Below, one piece after another: positions 8,805-19,407 of a stretch of 64,000 bases of DNA; within the stretch, counting starts at the first letter, position 1; every line of letters starts with the position of its first letter. The notes below the pieces were generated by a model. It was given only the letters and a program-made list of their open reading frames with translations, had not been told where the DNA came from and did no database searches. A program made the position numbers and the translations under genes. The DNA comes from Alloyangia pacifica (GTDB taxonomy: Bacteria > Pseudomonadota > Alphaproteobacteria > Rhodobacterales > Rhodobacteraceae), in the NCBI RefSeq assembly GCF_900116195.1, contig NZ_FOZW01000002.1, positions 310,001-374,000 on the forward strand. The letters are read 5' to 3'.

Positions 8805-9457
8805 CAGCCTGTCTCCTCTGCGCGGAGCGGGGCGAGCAGCGCCGCTTGATTGGCCTCGAACAGCTCCAGCCCCCGGTGCACCGTGGCGACCACCGCGCGC
8901 GGGGTGATCGTGGCGCCGGAGAACTGGTCGAATTGGCCACCGTCCTTGCGGACCTTCCAGCCCGCGGGGGTGGGCGAGGTCATGGATGTCCCGGCGAAGC
9001 CCTCGATCCAGTCGCTCTTGGCGGTCTCGATCTTGTCGCCCAGCCCCGGCGTCTCGGCATGGGCCAGCACGCGCACGCCAAGCACCGTCCCCCCGGCATC
9101 GACACCAATCAGCACCCGGATCGCGCCGCCGTAGCCGTAGCCGGTGAGCGCGAAGGCCAGCGCCGTGACGTTGGGGCCCTCGGCACCGACGTAGACCGGG
9201 ATGGGCTGCTCGCCGTCGAGCATCTGCCGCAGGCTGGCGGTCGGATCGTTGTCGTAGCTGCCCGGCGGCAAGACCTGCGCCAGCGAGGCATAGAGGTCTT
9301 CGGCCCCGCGCGCTGCGATGGCATCGCGGGTCAGATCGTCCGACAGCGCGAGGACCAGCGCCGTGCCCAGCGAGAAGAGCGCCAGCAGCAGCCCCGGGGC
9401 GAGCGGCGTGGTCTTCAGCGCCGAGAGGCGCGACGGATGGGGCGCGGTGTCGGTCAT
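8804..9457 (-). CDS. rnfG: Rnf electron transport complex subunit G (covalent FMN)
   Basis: A 217-residue subunit with one N-terminal membrane helix (about residues 20-38) and a periplasmic FMN-binding domain. The flavinylation motif DQFSGAT is present with threonine 183 as the expected FMN attachment site, matching the D-x-x-[ST]-G-A-[TS] pattern recognised by ApbE-type flavin transferases; such an enzyme is encoded at 14731-15831. The segment GYGYGGAIRVLIGVD and ETPGLGDKIE are also conserved in RnfG/NqrC. It overlaps rnfD by ATGA and rnfE by one base. Confidence 0.93.
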   Translation of the reverse strand: MTDTAPHPSRLSALKTTPLAPGLLLALFSLGTALVLALSDDLTRDAIAARGAEDLYASLAQVLPPGSYDNDPTASLRQMLDGEQPIPVYVGAEGPNVTALAFALTGYGYGGAIRVLIGVDAGGTVLGVRVLAHAETPGLGDKIETAKSDWIEGFAGTSMTSPTPAGWKVRKDGGQFDQFSGATITPRAVVATVHRGLELFEANQAALLAPLRAEETG

Positions 9458-10536
9458 GGCTTTTCTCCCGCACTGGCGGCCAGCGGCAGCGGCTTGCCGG
9501 ACCGGGTGCGCCCGAAGATGCGCGGCCGCACGTAGGTGTCGATCAGCGGCGTCACCGCGTTCATCAGCAACACGGCAAAGGCGACACCCTCGGGGAAGCT
9601 GCCCCAGACCCGGATCACCCAGATCAGCGCGCCGATCCCCGCACCGTAGATCGCCCTCCCGGCGGTGGTGACAGGTGCGGTGACGTAGTCGGTGGCGATG
9701 AAGAAGGCGCAGAGCATGGTCGCCCCCGAGGCAAGGTGGAAAAGCGGCGGCACGAAGTGCTCGGGGTCGATCAGCCAGGCGGCGCCCGACAACAGGAAGA
9801 TCGACCCCAGCACCGCCAGCGGCGTGACGATCTGGATGATCCGCAGAGACACGAGGCACAGCCCGCCGATCAGCAGCAAGAGCGCGCTGGTCTCACCCAG
9901 GCTTCCCGCCATCAGCCCGAAGAACTGGTCGTGCAGGCTCGCCATGCTGCTCAGGATCTCGGGCATCGGCCTGCCCGCATCGAGCTGGCTCTGCACATGT
10001 CCCAGCACCGAGGCGCTCGACATGGCGTCATAGCCCGGCCCACCGCCGAAGGTGATGCGTAGCGCCTCGCTGATGCCCGGCCCGTCCTTCAGACCCATCG
10101 GCGCCACCCATTGCGTCATCGGCACCGGCAGGGCGATCAGCAGCATGGCGCGGGCGACCATGGCGGGATTGAAGAGGTTCTGCCCCAGCCCGCCGAAGAC
10201 CTGCTTGCCGATCACGATGGCGACGAAGGCGCCCAGCACCCCAACCCACCAGGGCGCCCAGGGTGGCAGGGTCATCGCCACCAGCCAGCCGGTCAGCAGC
10301 GCCGAGCCATCCGTCGCGAAGGGCAGCACCGGGCGTCCCGCCACGATCAGCGACAGCACCTCGAAGATCAGCGCCGCGGCCAGCGTCACGGCAAAGAGCA
10401 GCACCGCCGGCCAGCCGAACTGGTAGAGCCCGAAGCCGGTGGCCGGGGCGAGGCAGACCATCACCGCCACCATGGTGCGCGGCACGTTGAACATCGAATG
10501 GAAATGCGGCCCGCTGGCCACCTGCGGCAGTTTCAT
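9454..10536 (-). CDS. rnfD: Rnf electron transport complex subunit D
   Basis: A 360-residue membrane subunit homologous to NqrB/RsxD. Conserved features are DGSALLTGWLVAMTLPPWAPWW (about residues 76-97), GLGQNLFNPA (about 116-125) and the late GSLGETS loop. The covalent FMN site of the family should lie near residue 176; here the sequence reads D170-AMSSAS, so the acceptor would be serine 176 rather than the usual threonine, still compatible with a D-x-x-[ST]-x-A-[TS] flavinylation motif. ATGA overlaps tie it to rnfC upstream and rnfG downstream. Confidence 0.92.
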   Translation of the reverse strand: MKLPQVASGPHFHSMFNVPRTMVAVMVCLAPATGFGLYQFGWPAVLLFAVTLAAALIFEVLSLIVAGRPVLPFATDGSALLTGWLVAMTLPPWAPWWVGVLGAFVAIVIGKQVFGGLGQNLFNPAMVARAMLLIALPVPMTQWVAPMGLKDGPGISEALRITFGGGPGYDAMSSASVLGHVQSQLDAGRPMPEILSSMASLHDQFFGLMAGSLGETSALLLLIGGLCLVSLRIIQIVTPLAVLGSIFLLSGAAWLIDPEHFVPPLFHLASGATMLCAFFIATDYVTAPVTTAGRAIYGAGIGALIWVIRVWGSFPEGVAFAVLLMNAVTPLIDTYVRPRIFGRTRSGKPLPLAASAGEKP

Positions 10537-12062
10537 TTCACCACCTCTCCATCGGGCTGTGCCGCCGCTTCCGCCGCCTCGCGCGCCTTCTTCGCGGCCA
10601 TCTCGGCCTTGCGCTTGGCCATGGCGGCGCGCTTGGCCTCGGCGAGCGCCTCTTCGCGCGCGCTGCGCGCCGCGGCGAGGCGCTTGGTCTCTTCCTGCTG
10701 GTGCTTGCGGGCCTGTTTCTCGGCGAGCCTGCCCTTGGCGAAGTTGAAGCCCTGCACCAGCGCGATGTTCGAGGGGCAGATGAACGAGCAGCAGCCGCAG
10801 GAGACGCAGTCGAGCAGGCCTACCTCGGCCGCCCCTTCAAGGTCATCTGCCTGGATCCGCGCGTTCAGCTCGAAGGGCGTCAGCCCGCAGGGGCAGGCCT
10901 GCACGCAGCTGCCGCAGCGGATGCAGGGCATGGCGGCACTGCGGTGGGTCTCGGACGGGCTGAGAGCCAGCACGCCATTGGTGCCCTTCACGATGGGCAC
11001 GCGCAGGTTGGCGATCGGCTGGCCCATCATCGGTCCTCCGAGCAGCAGCTTCTCCGGCTCCCCGCTCAGCCCGCCGCAATGGGCGATGAGGTCGGCCACC
11101 GGCGTGCCGATCAGCGCCCGCACGTTCGCGGGCCGTGCGATGCCGCGCCCCGAGACCGTCACCACCCGCGAGATCAGCGGCTCGCCGTAGCGCACCGCCA
11201 GATGCACCGCATGGGCGGTGGCGGCATTGTGCACCACGATCCCCAGCTCGGCGGTCAGCGCGCGGGCAGGGGTCTCCTGCCCGGTGACCGCCTTCACCAT
11301 GTGTTTCTCAGAGCCCATGGGATATTGCGTCGGCACCACCTTCACCTCGATGGGATACCCCATGCCGAGGTTGTGGCGGCGCATGGCGCTGGCGGCCTCG
11401 GGCTTGTTCGACTCCACCACCACGATGATCCGCGCCACCCCCAGCGCCCGCGCCATGATGCCTGCGCCGTCGGCGACCTCCTCGGCGTGCTCGCGCAGCA
11501 GCCGGTCGTCGCAGGTGAGGTAGGGCTCGCATTCGGCGGCATTTAGGATCAGCGTGTGCAGCGGGTACTTGCCGCGCAGGTTCAGCTTCACCGCCGCCGG
11601 GAAGGTGGCGCCGCCCATGCCGACGATCCCGGCCTCGGCGACGCGGGCGGCGATCTCCTCGGGGGCGGCATCCTCGGGGCGCAGACGCGGCAGGCGCGGC
11701 CCCCAGCGGTCCTCGCCATCGGGGCGCAGGGTGATGGTCGGCACCGGCAGCCCCGAGGGATGCGGTGCCGGGAAATGCCCCACGGCGATCACCTTGCCCG
11801 AGGTCGGCGCGTGCAGGTTGGCCGAGACCGGTCCGCGCGCGCGACCGATGAGCTGGCCCTTGAGCACCAGATCGCCCTGTTTCACCAGCGGCTCGGCAGG
11901 CGCCCCGATGTGCTGCTGCAAGGGCACCCGGATCAGCGCGGGCAGGGCCATCGCCTCGATGGCCGACCCGGCGCTGAGGAACTTGCGGGTCTCCGGATGC
12001 ACCCCGCCGCGGACCCGGAAGAGGGTCGAGGGTTTCAGACCAGACAGCGAAAAGCGGATCAT
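10533..12062 (-). CDS. rnfC: Rnf electron transport complex subunit C (Fe-S/NADH-side)
   Basis: A 509-residue peripheral subunit that in this family binds NADH and FMN and carries two [4Fe-4S] clusters. Seen here: GMGGATFPAAVKL (about residues 148-160), the NAAECEPYLTCDDRLL segment, and two C-terminal cluster motifs, CIRCGSCVQACPCGL and CVSCGCCSFICPSN. After the second cluster an alanine/lysine/glutamate-rich, probably helical tail of about 75 residues ends the protein, a common lineage-specific extension. It starts in the rnfB stop (ATGA) and ends in the rnfD start (ATGA). Confidence 0.94.
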   Translation of the reverse strand: MIRFSLSGLKPSTLFRVRGGVHPETRKFLSAGSAIEAMALPALIRVPLQQHIGAPAEPLVKQGDLVLKGQLIGRARGPVSANLHAPTSGKVIAVGHFPAPHPSGLPVPTITLRPDGEDRWGPRLPRLRPEDAAPEEIAARVAEAGIVGMGGATFPAAVKLNLRGKYPLHTLILNAAECEPYLTCDDRLLREHAEEVADGAGIMARALGVARIIVVVESNKPEAASAMRRHNLGMGYPIEVKVVPTQYPMGSEKHMVKAVTGQETPARALTAELGIVVHNAATAHAVHLAVRYGEPLISRVVTVSGRGIARPANVRALIGTPVADLIAHCGGLSGEPEKLLLGGPMMGQPIANLRVPIVKGTNGVLALSPSETHRSAAMPCIRCGSCVQACPCGLTPFELNARIQADDLEGAAEVGLLDCVSCGCCSFICPSNIALVQGFNFAKGRLAEKQARKHQQEETKRLAAARSAREEALAEAKRAAMAKRKAEMAAKKAREAAEAAAQPDGEVVK

Positions 12063-12640
12063 GACACCGCCTCCGTGCCGCGCGTCGCGAAGGGCTGGGC
12101 CGGTTTCTCCCAGTACCAGCCCTGCAGCGTGCGCGGCTTGCGGCGCAGCAGGATCGCCTCGGTCGGGCAGACCTCGACGCAGGCGTCGCAGCCGATGCAG
12201 GCGTCCCAGATCACCGTGTGGATCTGCTTGGCCGCGCCGACGATCGCGTCGGTCGGGCAGCGCTTGAAGCACTTGGTGCAGCCGGTGCAATGGTCCTCGA
12301 AGATGAAGGCGATCATGGGCTCGGCCTCGGCCATGCCCGAAAGGTCAGCCCCGCCCGCCGCGCCGCAGCCGCAGTCGCTTCCGGTGACCTCTGCCAACTG
12401 CAGCGCCACGTCGCGCCCGCCGGGCGGGCAGAGCGTCACCGGGGCAGTGCCCTCGGCCACCGCCTCGGCGGCGCCCCGGCAGCCGGCAAAGCCGCATTGC
12501 CCGCAGTTGGTGCCGGGCAGCAGCGCCTCCAGCTCGTCGACGATGGGCGGGGTCTCGACGTGGAACTTCCGCGCGGCGGCGCCCAGCAGCAGGCCGAGAC
12601 CGAGACCGAGGGCGGACATCGAGGCGGCGGCGGTGATCAT
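12059..12640 (-). CDS. rnfB: Rnf electron transport complex subunit B (ferredoxin-type)
   Basis: A 193-residue subunit with an N-terminal membrane anchor (about residues 1-22), an Fe-S motif CGQCGFAGC plus a downstream cysteine (about residues 46-71), and a 2[4Fe-4S] domain (CTGCTKCFKRCP and CIGCDACVEVCP). In the family it exchanges electrons with soluble ferredoxin. GGGAG lies before the ATG. It follows rnfA by 39 bases and overlaps rnfC by ATGA. A CGCG-type cysteine pair in the linker (SDCGCGAAGG) is an extra feature. Confidence 0.94.
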   Translation of the reverse strand: MITAAASMSALGLGLGLLLGAAARKFHVETPPIVDELEALLPGTNCGQCGFAGCRGAAEAVAEGTAPVTLCPPGGRDVALQLAEVTGSDCGCGAAGGADLSGMAEAEPMIAFIFEDHCTGCTKCFKRCPTDAIVGAAKQIHTVIWDACIGCDACVEVCPTEAILLRRKPRTLQGWYWEKPAQPFATRGTEAVS

Positions 12641-12679
12641 CTCTTGGTGCTCCCTTGCAAGGTCAGCTCGGCGGCAGGG

Positions 12680-13261
12680 TCAATTCGGAACAAGGCCGGC
12701 AAAGCCCATGAAGGCCATCGACAGTAGCCCCGCGGCGATGAAGGCGATGGGTGGTCCGGCGAAGGGCGCGGGCACGGATAGCTGCGCCAGCCGCTCGCGC
12801 AGCCCGGCAAAGACCACCAGCACCAGGCTGAACCCCAGCGCCGAGCCGAAGCCGTAGAGCGCGCTCTGCGCAAAGCCGTGCTGCCCTTGGATGTTCAGCA
12901 GCGCCACGCCCAGCACGGCGCAATTGGTGGTGATCAGCGGCAGGTAGATCCCCAGCGCGCGGTAGAGCGTGGGGGCGATCTTGCGCATCACCACCTCGGT
13001 GAACTGCACGATGGCGGCGATCACCAGGATGAACGACAGGATGCGCAGGAACCCCAGATCGAGGGGGATCAGGATCGCCGTCTCGACGATCCAGCTCGCG
13101 ATTGCGGCCAGCGTCAGCACGAAGGTCGTCGCCATGCCCATGCCGATCGCGGCGTCCACCTTGCGCGACACCCCCATGAACGGGCAGAGCCCTAGGAACT
13201 TGACCAGCACCACGTTGTTCACCAGCGCGGTGCCCAGCAGGATCATGAAGAACTCTTCCAT
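12680..13261 (-). CDS. rnfA: Rnf electron transport complex subunit A
   Basis: A 193-residue six-helix membrane subunit, homologous to NqrE/RsxA, and the first gene of the minus-strand rnf operon. It has the conserved [18 protein letters not shown] near the N terminus and [17 protein letters not shown] in mid-protein, where the cysteines ligate a membrane-embedded cluster shared with RnfE. The start ATG at 13261 ([10 protein letters not shown]) has GGAGC six bases upstream. A consensus sigma-54 promoter on the minus strand lies 60 bases upstream (13321-13335), so the operon should be activated by NifA and RpoN. Confidence 0.94.
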   Translation of the reverse strand: MEEFFMILLGTALVNNVVLVKFLGLCPFMGVSRKVDAAIGMGMATTFVLTLAAIASWIVETAILIPLDLGFLRILSFILVIAAIVQFTEVVMRKIAPTLYRALGIYLPLITTNCAVLGVALLNIQGQHGFAQSALYGFGSALGFSLVLVVFAGLRERLAQLSVPAPFAGPPIAFIAAGLLSMAFMGFAGLVPN

Positions 13262-13320
13262 CGGCTGCTCCGGTCTGAGGAGGGCGGCGCGCGATCGCGG
13301 GCCGGTTGCCGATCTGAGCA

Positions 13321-13335
13321 GCAAGGCGCGTGCCA
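13321..13335 (-). promoter_or_regulatory. Sigma-54 -24/-12 promoter of the rnf operon
   Basis: Read on the minus strand the sequence is TGGCAC-GCGCC-TTGC, a perfect TGGCAC-N5-TTGC element. It lies 60 bases before rnfA. The only full NifA-type TGT-N10-ACA site in this intergenic region is at 13550-13565, about 215 bases away, closer to the divergent fdxC promoter. Confidence 0.85.
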
Positions 13336-13507
13336 AGTGCTCGGAGGCGCTGCCAGGGCGGCGCGGGCAGGGCGGATCGCCGGACGGGCCGGATCGCCGG
13401 GTGGGGCCTGCGCGCGCATGCTTCGGGATTTCTCAAGGAAGGCCTCCCAACGAAGGCCGACCCGTGTAGGCGGCTCGGGGCGCGGACCGGCGCGACCCTG
13501 TGCGTGA

Positions 13508-14008
<501 letters not shown>

Positions 14009-14052
14009 ACCGCTCCCCTCATGATTCAACTTTAACGAAAGGACCCAACCCT

Positions 14053-14250
14053 ATGGCCATGTTCATCGTTTCCGATCTCTGCACCTCCTGCGGCGACTGC
14101 GAGCCGGTCTGCCCGACCGGCGCCATCGTGCCCAAGAAGGGGGTGTTCTTCATCAACGCCGACGTCTGCACCGAATGCGAGCCGGACCACGAGATGCCGC
14201 AGTGCCTTTCGGTCTGTTTCGAAGACGGCTGCATCATCCCGGCGGAGTAA
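14053..14250 (+). CDS. fdxN: 2[4Fe-4S] ferredoxin FdxN
   Basis: A 65-residue ferredoxin with two [4Fe-4S] motifs: C10-x2-C13-x2-C16-x3-C20-P, and C39-x2-C42-x8-C51-x3-C55, the second having the eight-residue spacing of FdxN/FrxA-type nif ferredoxins. In R. capsulatus FdxN is the main electron donor to the nitrogenase Fe protein. It follows fdxC by 44 bases and is 4 bases from rseC, so all are one operon. The divergent Rnf complex is the presumed source of its electrons. Confidence 0.92.
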   Translation: MAMFIVSDLCTSCGDCEPVCPTGAIVPKKGVFFINADVCTECEPDHEMPQCLSVCFEDGCIIPAE

Positions 14251-14254
14251 GGCA

Positions 14255-14734
14255 ATGAGCCGCGCCGCCTGCTCCGATCCGCGCGCGCTGCGCCAGCGGC
14301 TGCGTGTCACCGCCGTCTCCAAGGGGCGGATATCGCTCGAGGGGGCGCGCGCCGCGGCCTGCAGCGGCTGCGCGGCGCGCAGCGGCTGCGGTGTCGGCGC
14401 GCTGGCGGAGCTGGCGGGCGGGCGGCTTCGCCTGACGATGCCGCGTCCGGAGGGGGTGATGCCGGGCGACGAGGTGATCGTCGTCCTGCCCGCCGCCGCC
14501 TTCCTCGGGGCGGCGGGGCTGGCCTACCTGTTGCCGCCAGCGGCGCTGGTGATGGCATTGGCACTCTGCGCCGCGCTGGGGTTGCCGGACCTCTGGTCGG
14601 CGCTGCTGTGCCTGCCCGTGCTGGGAGTTTCGCTCCTGCCGCTGAGGCGCGCGGAGCTGCGCGGCGCCGTGACCGAAGCGCTGCACATCGAAGACATCGT
14701 CCCCGCGGGGACGGGCGCAGGAAAGGCGCGATGA
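14255..14734 (+). CDS. rseC: RseC/MucC family protein (SoxR-reducing system type)
   Basis: A 159-residue membrane protein of the RseC/MucC family. The N-terminal part has the cysteine cluster AACSGCAARSGCG (about residues 33-45), then two adjacent hydrophobic helices (about residues 74-130) and a short tail. RseC homologues are often encoded with Rnf/Rsx complexes, as in R. capsulatus near rnfF. Its exact task is not settled; a link to reductase maturation or Fe-S handling is suspected. It begins four bases after fdxN and overlaps apbE by ATGA. Confidence 0.82.
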   Translation: MSRAACSDPRALRQRLRVTAVSKGRISLEGARAAACSGCAARSGCGVGALAELAGGRLRLTMPRPEGVMPGDEVIVVLPAAAFLGAAGLAYLLPPAALVMALALCAALGLPDLWSALLCLPVLGVSLLPLRRAELRGAVTEALHIEDIVPAGTGAGKAR

Positions 14735-15831
14735 CCCCGCTGCAAGTGCGCCGCTGGGTGATCGCCGGGGGGCTGCTGGTCTCGGCGCTCTATTTCGGCG
14801 CGGTTCGTGCGGCGCAGCCCGAGCGGGAGTTTCGCGAAACGCTCTATGTCTTCGGCACGCTGGTCGAACTTGTGCTCTACGGCGAGGACGAGGTGTCGGC
14901 TGCTGCCGTGACCGCCGAGGCCGGGCGTGAGCTGCAGCAGCGGCACCGCGATTGGCACGCCTGGCAACCCGGTGAACTGGAGGACCTCAATGCGGCGCTC
15001 GCAGCAGGCGAGTCCATGGAGGTCGATCCACGGCTTGCGGAACTGCTCCGCGAGGGGCAAAGGCTGAGCTGTCTCAGCGGCGGGCGTTTCGACCCGGGCA
15101 TCGGCGCGCTTGTCGAGCTCTGGGGGTTCCACCAGGACACGCGGCCCGAGGGCGCGCCTCCCGCAACGGAGGAAATTGAAGCTCTGCGCGCGGCGCATCC
15201 GAGCATCATGGCTTTGCATTTTGACGGCACCCGGATCACCTCGACCGACCGGTCGGTTCAGCTCGACCTCGGCGGCTTTGCCAAGGGCGCGGCCCTCGAT
15301 CGGATCGGTGCTAAGTTCCTGGCGCAAGGGGCTGAGAATGCGGTGCTAAATGCCGGTGGGGACGTGAATGTCATCGGCAGCCACGGCGGGCGCCCCTGGC
15401 GGGTGGCCATCCGCGACCCCTTCGTCTGGAGCGCGATGGGATCGGTCGATCTTCAACCTGGGGAAGTTCTCTACACATCAGGTAATTACGAGCGGTACTT
15501 CGAGCAGGGCGGCCAGCGCTTTGCGCATATTCTCGACCCGCGCACGGGCTACCCGGTGGCGGAGATCGTCTCGGTCTCGGTTCTGGACACCCGCGGCACC
15601 CGCGCCGATGCCGCCGCCACGGCGCTTGCAGTCGCAGGGCGTGCGGACTGGCCACAGGTGGCCGCCGACATGGGCGTATCGGCGGTGCTGTTGATCGCCG
15701 GAGACGGCAGCCTCTACGCCACGCCGGAGATGCTCGCGCGGCTCAGGCCGGTGGGCGGGGGCTTTCCCGCAGAGCCGCAGGTGGTGCCACTCCCTGCCGC
15801 CGTGCCCGATCCGGCATGCGCGGCGCTCTGA
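14731..15831 (+). CDS. rnfF: ApbE-type FAD:protein FMN transferase (RnfF)
   Basis: A 366-residue flavin transferase that in this family moves FMN from FAD onto Thr/Ser in RnfG and RnfD. It has an N-terminal hydrophobic export or anchor segment (about residues 9-26) without a lipobox cysteine. Family motifs: HRDWHAWQPGELEDLN, LDLGGFAKGAALDRI, NAGGDVNVIG, HILDPRTGYPV and the metal-site motif TRADAAATAL. Equivalent to rnfF of R. capsulatus. The start overlaps the rseC stop (ATGA). Its targets, SGAT in RnfG and SSAS in RnfD, are encoded in the divergent operon, so the two operons are functionally paired. Confidence 0.9.
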   Translation: MTPLQVRRWVIAGGLLVSALYFGAVRAAQPEREFRETLYVFGTLVELVLYGEDEVSAAAVTAEAGRELQQRHRDWHAWQPGELEDLNAALAAGESMEVDPRLAELLREGQRLSCLSGGRFDPGIGALVELWGFHQDTRPEGAPPATEEIEALRAAHPSIMALHFDGTRITSTDRSVQLDLGGFAKGAALDRIGAKFLAQGAENAVLNAGGDVNVIGSHGGRPWRVAIRDPFVWSAMGSVDLQPGEVLYTSGNYERYFEQGGQRFAHILDPRTGYPVAEIVSVSVLDTRGTRADAAATALAVAGRADWPQVAADMGVSAVLLIAGDGSLYATPEMLARLRPVGGGFPAEPQVVPLPAAVPDPACAAL

Positions 15832-15867
15832 GTTTTCCAAACCTATCCCAGAACAGGAGACAACCGC

Positions 15868-16410
15868 ATGAAAGCCAATGTGAAACTGCCCGACGTCACC
15901 TTCCGCACCCGGGTCCGAGACGAGAGCGTCGGCGGGCCCAACCCTTACCGCTGGCAGGACAGGACCACGGCGGAGTACTTCAAGGGCAAGCGGGTGATCC
16001 TCTTCTCGCTCCCCGGGGCCTTCACGCCCACCTGCTCGACCTACCAGTTGCCGGGCTTCGAACAGGGGTTCGACGCCTTCGCCCGGCAGGGGATCGATGC
16101 GATCTACTGCCTGTCGGTGAACGACAGTTTCGTCATGAACCAATGGGCGAAGGCCCAGGGCATCGAGAAGGTGCAGGTGATCCCCGATGGATCTGGCGAG
16201 TTCACCCGCAAGATGGGCATGCTGGTGGACAAGGATAATCTCGGCTTCGGGCAGAGGTCATGGCGCTACGCTGCCATCGTCAACGACGGGGTGATCGAGG
16301 CATGGTTCGAGGAGCCTGGGTTGATGGACAACTGCCCGGACGACCCCTACGGCGTGTCGAGTCCGGAGAGCCTTATGAGCTACCTGACGCAGGCGGTGGC
16401 GGCGGAGTAA
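15868..16410 (+). CDS. Peroxiredoxin (Prx5-like, AhpC/TSA superfamily)
   Basis: A 180-residue thiol peroxidase with the peroxidatic site PGAFTPTCST (C56), other cysteines at C81 and in MDNCPDD near residue 152, and the Prx5-type middle segment. It reduces H2O2 and organic peroxides in the cytoplasm. It begins 36 bases after apbE with a purine-rich AACAGGAG site, so it may be the last gene of the fdxC operon. Its place just before nifHDK suggests protection of nitrogenase or ferredoxins against reactive oxygen; this is inference from context. Confidence 0.85.
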   Translation: MKANVKLPDVTFRTRVRDESVGGPNPYRWQDRTTAEYFKGKRVILFSLPGAFTPTCSTYQLPGFEQGFDAFARQGIDAIYCLSVNDSFVMNQWAKAQGIEKVQVIPDGSGEFTRKMGMLVDKDNLGFGQRSWRYAAIVNDGVIEAWFEEPGLMDNCPDDPYGVSSPESLMSYLTQAVAAE

Positions 16411-16620
16411 GGCGCGCATTCAAGGCTGGGGATTTCGCCCCGTCGCGGTCACCGCGGCGGGGTTTTTCGTTCGGGAATGCGCGACGCGAACCGGGCGCGC
16501 GCCGGCCCGTGCCGCTGAGGGCATGCCGGTCTTCATTCCGGCACCTTCGGTGCGACGGGGCGAGCCGGCGCTTGCCCGTGGTCTTCGGCCTTGTGGCTGG
16601 CGGAAGGCACGAGCCTTTGA

Positions 16621-17691
<1,071 letters not shown>

Positions 17692-17700
17692 GACACGCCC

Positions 17701-17722
17701 GGCCGGCCCCCGCGGGCCGGCC
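17701..17722 (+). other. Hairpin between nifH and nifD
   Basis: A 9-bp perfect GC stem (GGCCGGCCC / GGGCCGGCC) with a CCGC loop, placed ten bases after the nifH stop. Hairpins here usually stabilise the nifH message or attenuate readthrough, so that more NifH than NifDK is made. There is no T-run. Confidence 0.7.
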
Positions 17723-17755
17723 TTCCCCCCAGATTTGTGAGAAGGAGCCAAAAGG

Positions 17756-19261
17756 ATGGCCAAGGATCACGCAAGCGGGCCGGACGACTACGAAAGCCTC
17801 ATTGAAGAGGTGCTCGAAGCCTACCCCGAGAAGGCCCGGAAGAAGCGCGCCAAGCACCTGCAGGTGTCGCAGACCACCGACGAGGCGCCCGATGCCACCA
17901 CCGGCATCGCGTCGAAATGCGACACCACCAAGTCCAACATCAAGTCGATCCCCGGCGTGATGACGATCCGCGGCTGTGCCTATGCCGGCTCGAAGGGCGT
18001 GGTCTGGGGACCGGTCAAGGACATGGTCCACATCTCCCACGGGCCGGTCGGCTGCGGCCAGTACAGCTGGTCCCAGCGCCGCAACTACTACATCGGCAAG
18101 ACCGGCATCGACAGCTTCGTCACCATGCAGTTCACCACGGACTTCCAGGAGAAGGACATCGTCTTCGGCGGCGACAAGAAGCTGGCCAAGACCATCGACG
18201 AGATCAACGAGCTCTTCCCGCTGTCGAACGGCGTGACGATCCAGTCGGAATGCCCCATCGGCCTCATCGGCGACGATATCGAGGCAGTGGCCAAGCAGAA
18301 GAAGAAGGAAAGCGGCAAGACCATGGTGCCGGTCCGCTGCGAGGGCTTCCGCGGCGTGTCGCAGTCGCTTGGCCACCACATCGCCAACGACGCGGTGCGC
18401 GACTGGGTGTTCGAGCAGGAAGAGAGCGAGGCGGTGAAGGCCTACGAGCCGGGGCCGTATGACGTGAACGTCATCGGCGACTACAACATCGGCGGGGACG
18501 CCTGGGCCTCACGCATCCTGCTCGAGGAGATGGGGCTCAACGTGGTCGGCAACTGGTCCGGCGATGCGACGCTGGCGGAGATCGAGCGCGCGCCGAAGGC
18601 GAAGCTCAACCTCATCCACTGCTACCGGTCGATGAACTACATCTGCCGCTACATGGAAGAGAAATACGGCATCGGCTGGATGGAGTACAACTTCTTCGGC
18701 CCGACCCAGATCGCCGCATCCCTGCGGGCGATCGCCAAGAACTTCGACGAGACCATCCAGGAAAACGCCGAGAAGGTCATCGCCAAGTACCAGCCGCTGG
18801 TCGACGAGGTCATCGCGAAGTTCCGCCCGCGTCTCGAGGGCAAGTCGGTGATGCTCTACGTCGGCGGCCTGCGCCCGCGCCACGTGGTGACCGCATATGA
18901 CGATCTCGGCATGGTCATCGCCGGGACCGGCTACGAGTTCGGCCACAACGACGATTACAAGCGCACCGGCCACTACGTGAAGGACGGCACGCTGATCTAC
19001 GACGACGTGACCGGCTACGAGCTCGAGAAGTTCATCGAGAAGATCCGCCCCGATCTCGTCGGCTCGGGGATCAAGGAGAAGTACCCGGTGCAGAAGATGG
19101 GCATCCCGTTCCGCCAGATGCACAGCTGGGACTATTCCGGCCCGTACCACGGCTACGACGGCTTCGCGATCTTCGCGCGGGACATGGACCTCGCGATCAA
19201 CAACCCGGTCTGGGGCATGTACGACGCGCCCTGGGAAACTCCGGCCATCGCCGCCGAGTGA
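17756..19261 (+). CDS. nifD: Nitrogenase molybdenum-iron protein alpha chain NifD
   Basis: A 501-residue subunit of the Mo-nitrogenase. P-cluster ligands C74 (RGCAYAGS), C100 (GPVGCGQ) and C166 ([11 protein letters not shown]) correspond to C62, C88 and C154 of Azotobacter. FeMo-cofactor ligands are C289 ([10 protein letters not shown]) and H456 ([13 protein letters not shown]). The sequence clearly belongs to the Mo (Nif) type, not the V or Fe-only type. GAAGGAG precedes the ATG. The N terminus carries a lysine-rich extension relative to Azotobacter. It is followed by an unusually long 267-base spacer before nifK. Confidence 0.98.
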   Translation: MAKDHASGPDDYESLIEEVLEAYPEKARKKRAKHLQVSQTTDEAPDATTGIASKCDTTKSNIKSIPGVMTIRGCAYAGSKGVVWGPVKDMVHISHGPVGCGQYSWSQRRNYYIGKTGIDSFVTMQFTTDFQEKDIVFGGDKKLAKTIDEINELFPLSNGVTIQSECPIGLIGDDIEAVAKQKKKESGKTMVPVRCEGFRGVSQSLGHHIANDAVRDWVFEQEESEAVKAYEPGPYDVNVIGDYNIGGDAWASRILLEEMGLNVVGNWSGDATLAEIERAPKAKLNLIHCYRSMNYICRYMEEKYGIGWMEYNFFGPTQIAASLRAIAKNFDETIQENAEKVIAKYQPLVDEVIAKFRPRLEGKSVMLYVGGLRPRHVVTAYDDLGMVIAGTGYEFGHNDDYKRTGHYVKDGTLIYDDVTGYELEKFIEKIRPDLVGSGIKEKYPVQKMGIPFRQMHSWDYSGPYHGYDGFAIFARDMDLAINNPVWGMYDAPWETPAIAAE

Positions 19262-19318
19262 TTACCCGCGATACCGGGCGTATCCTTCTGAATGGAGGAC
19301 CGCGCCCGGCCCGTGGGT

Positions 19319-19407
19319 GGGCGCAATCGCGCCCGCCACCGGAGGCGGCATGCCTCCGGCAGGACGGAGGCGGGACGAACGCGGCCCGGGACGTACGCGC
19401 CCCGGGC
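19319..19407 (+). other. Series of hairpins in the nifD-nifK spacer
   Basis: Three stem-loops stand in a row: 19319-19334 (GGGCGC / GCGCCC, loop AATC), 19339-19359 (CCGGAGGC / GCCTCCGG, loop GGCAT) and 19384-19407 (GCCCGGG / CCCGGGC, ten-base loop). The spacer is 267 bases, whereas nifD and nifK are usually close together. No sigma-54 promoter was found in it, so nifK is probably read from the nifH promoter. Confidence 0.55.
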
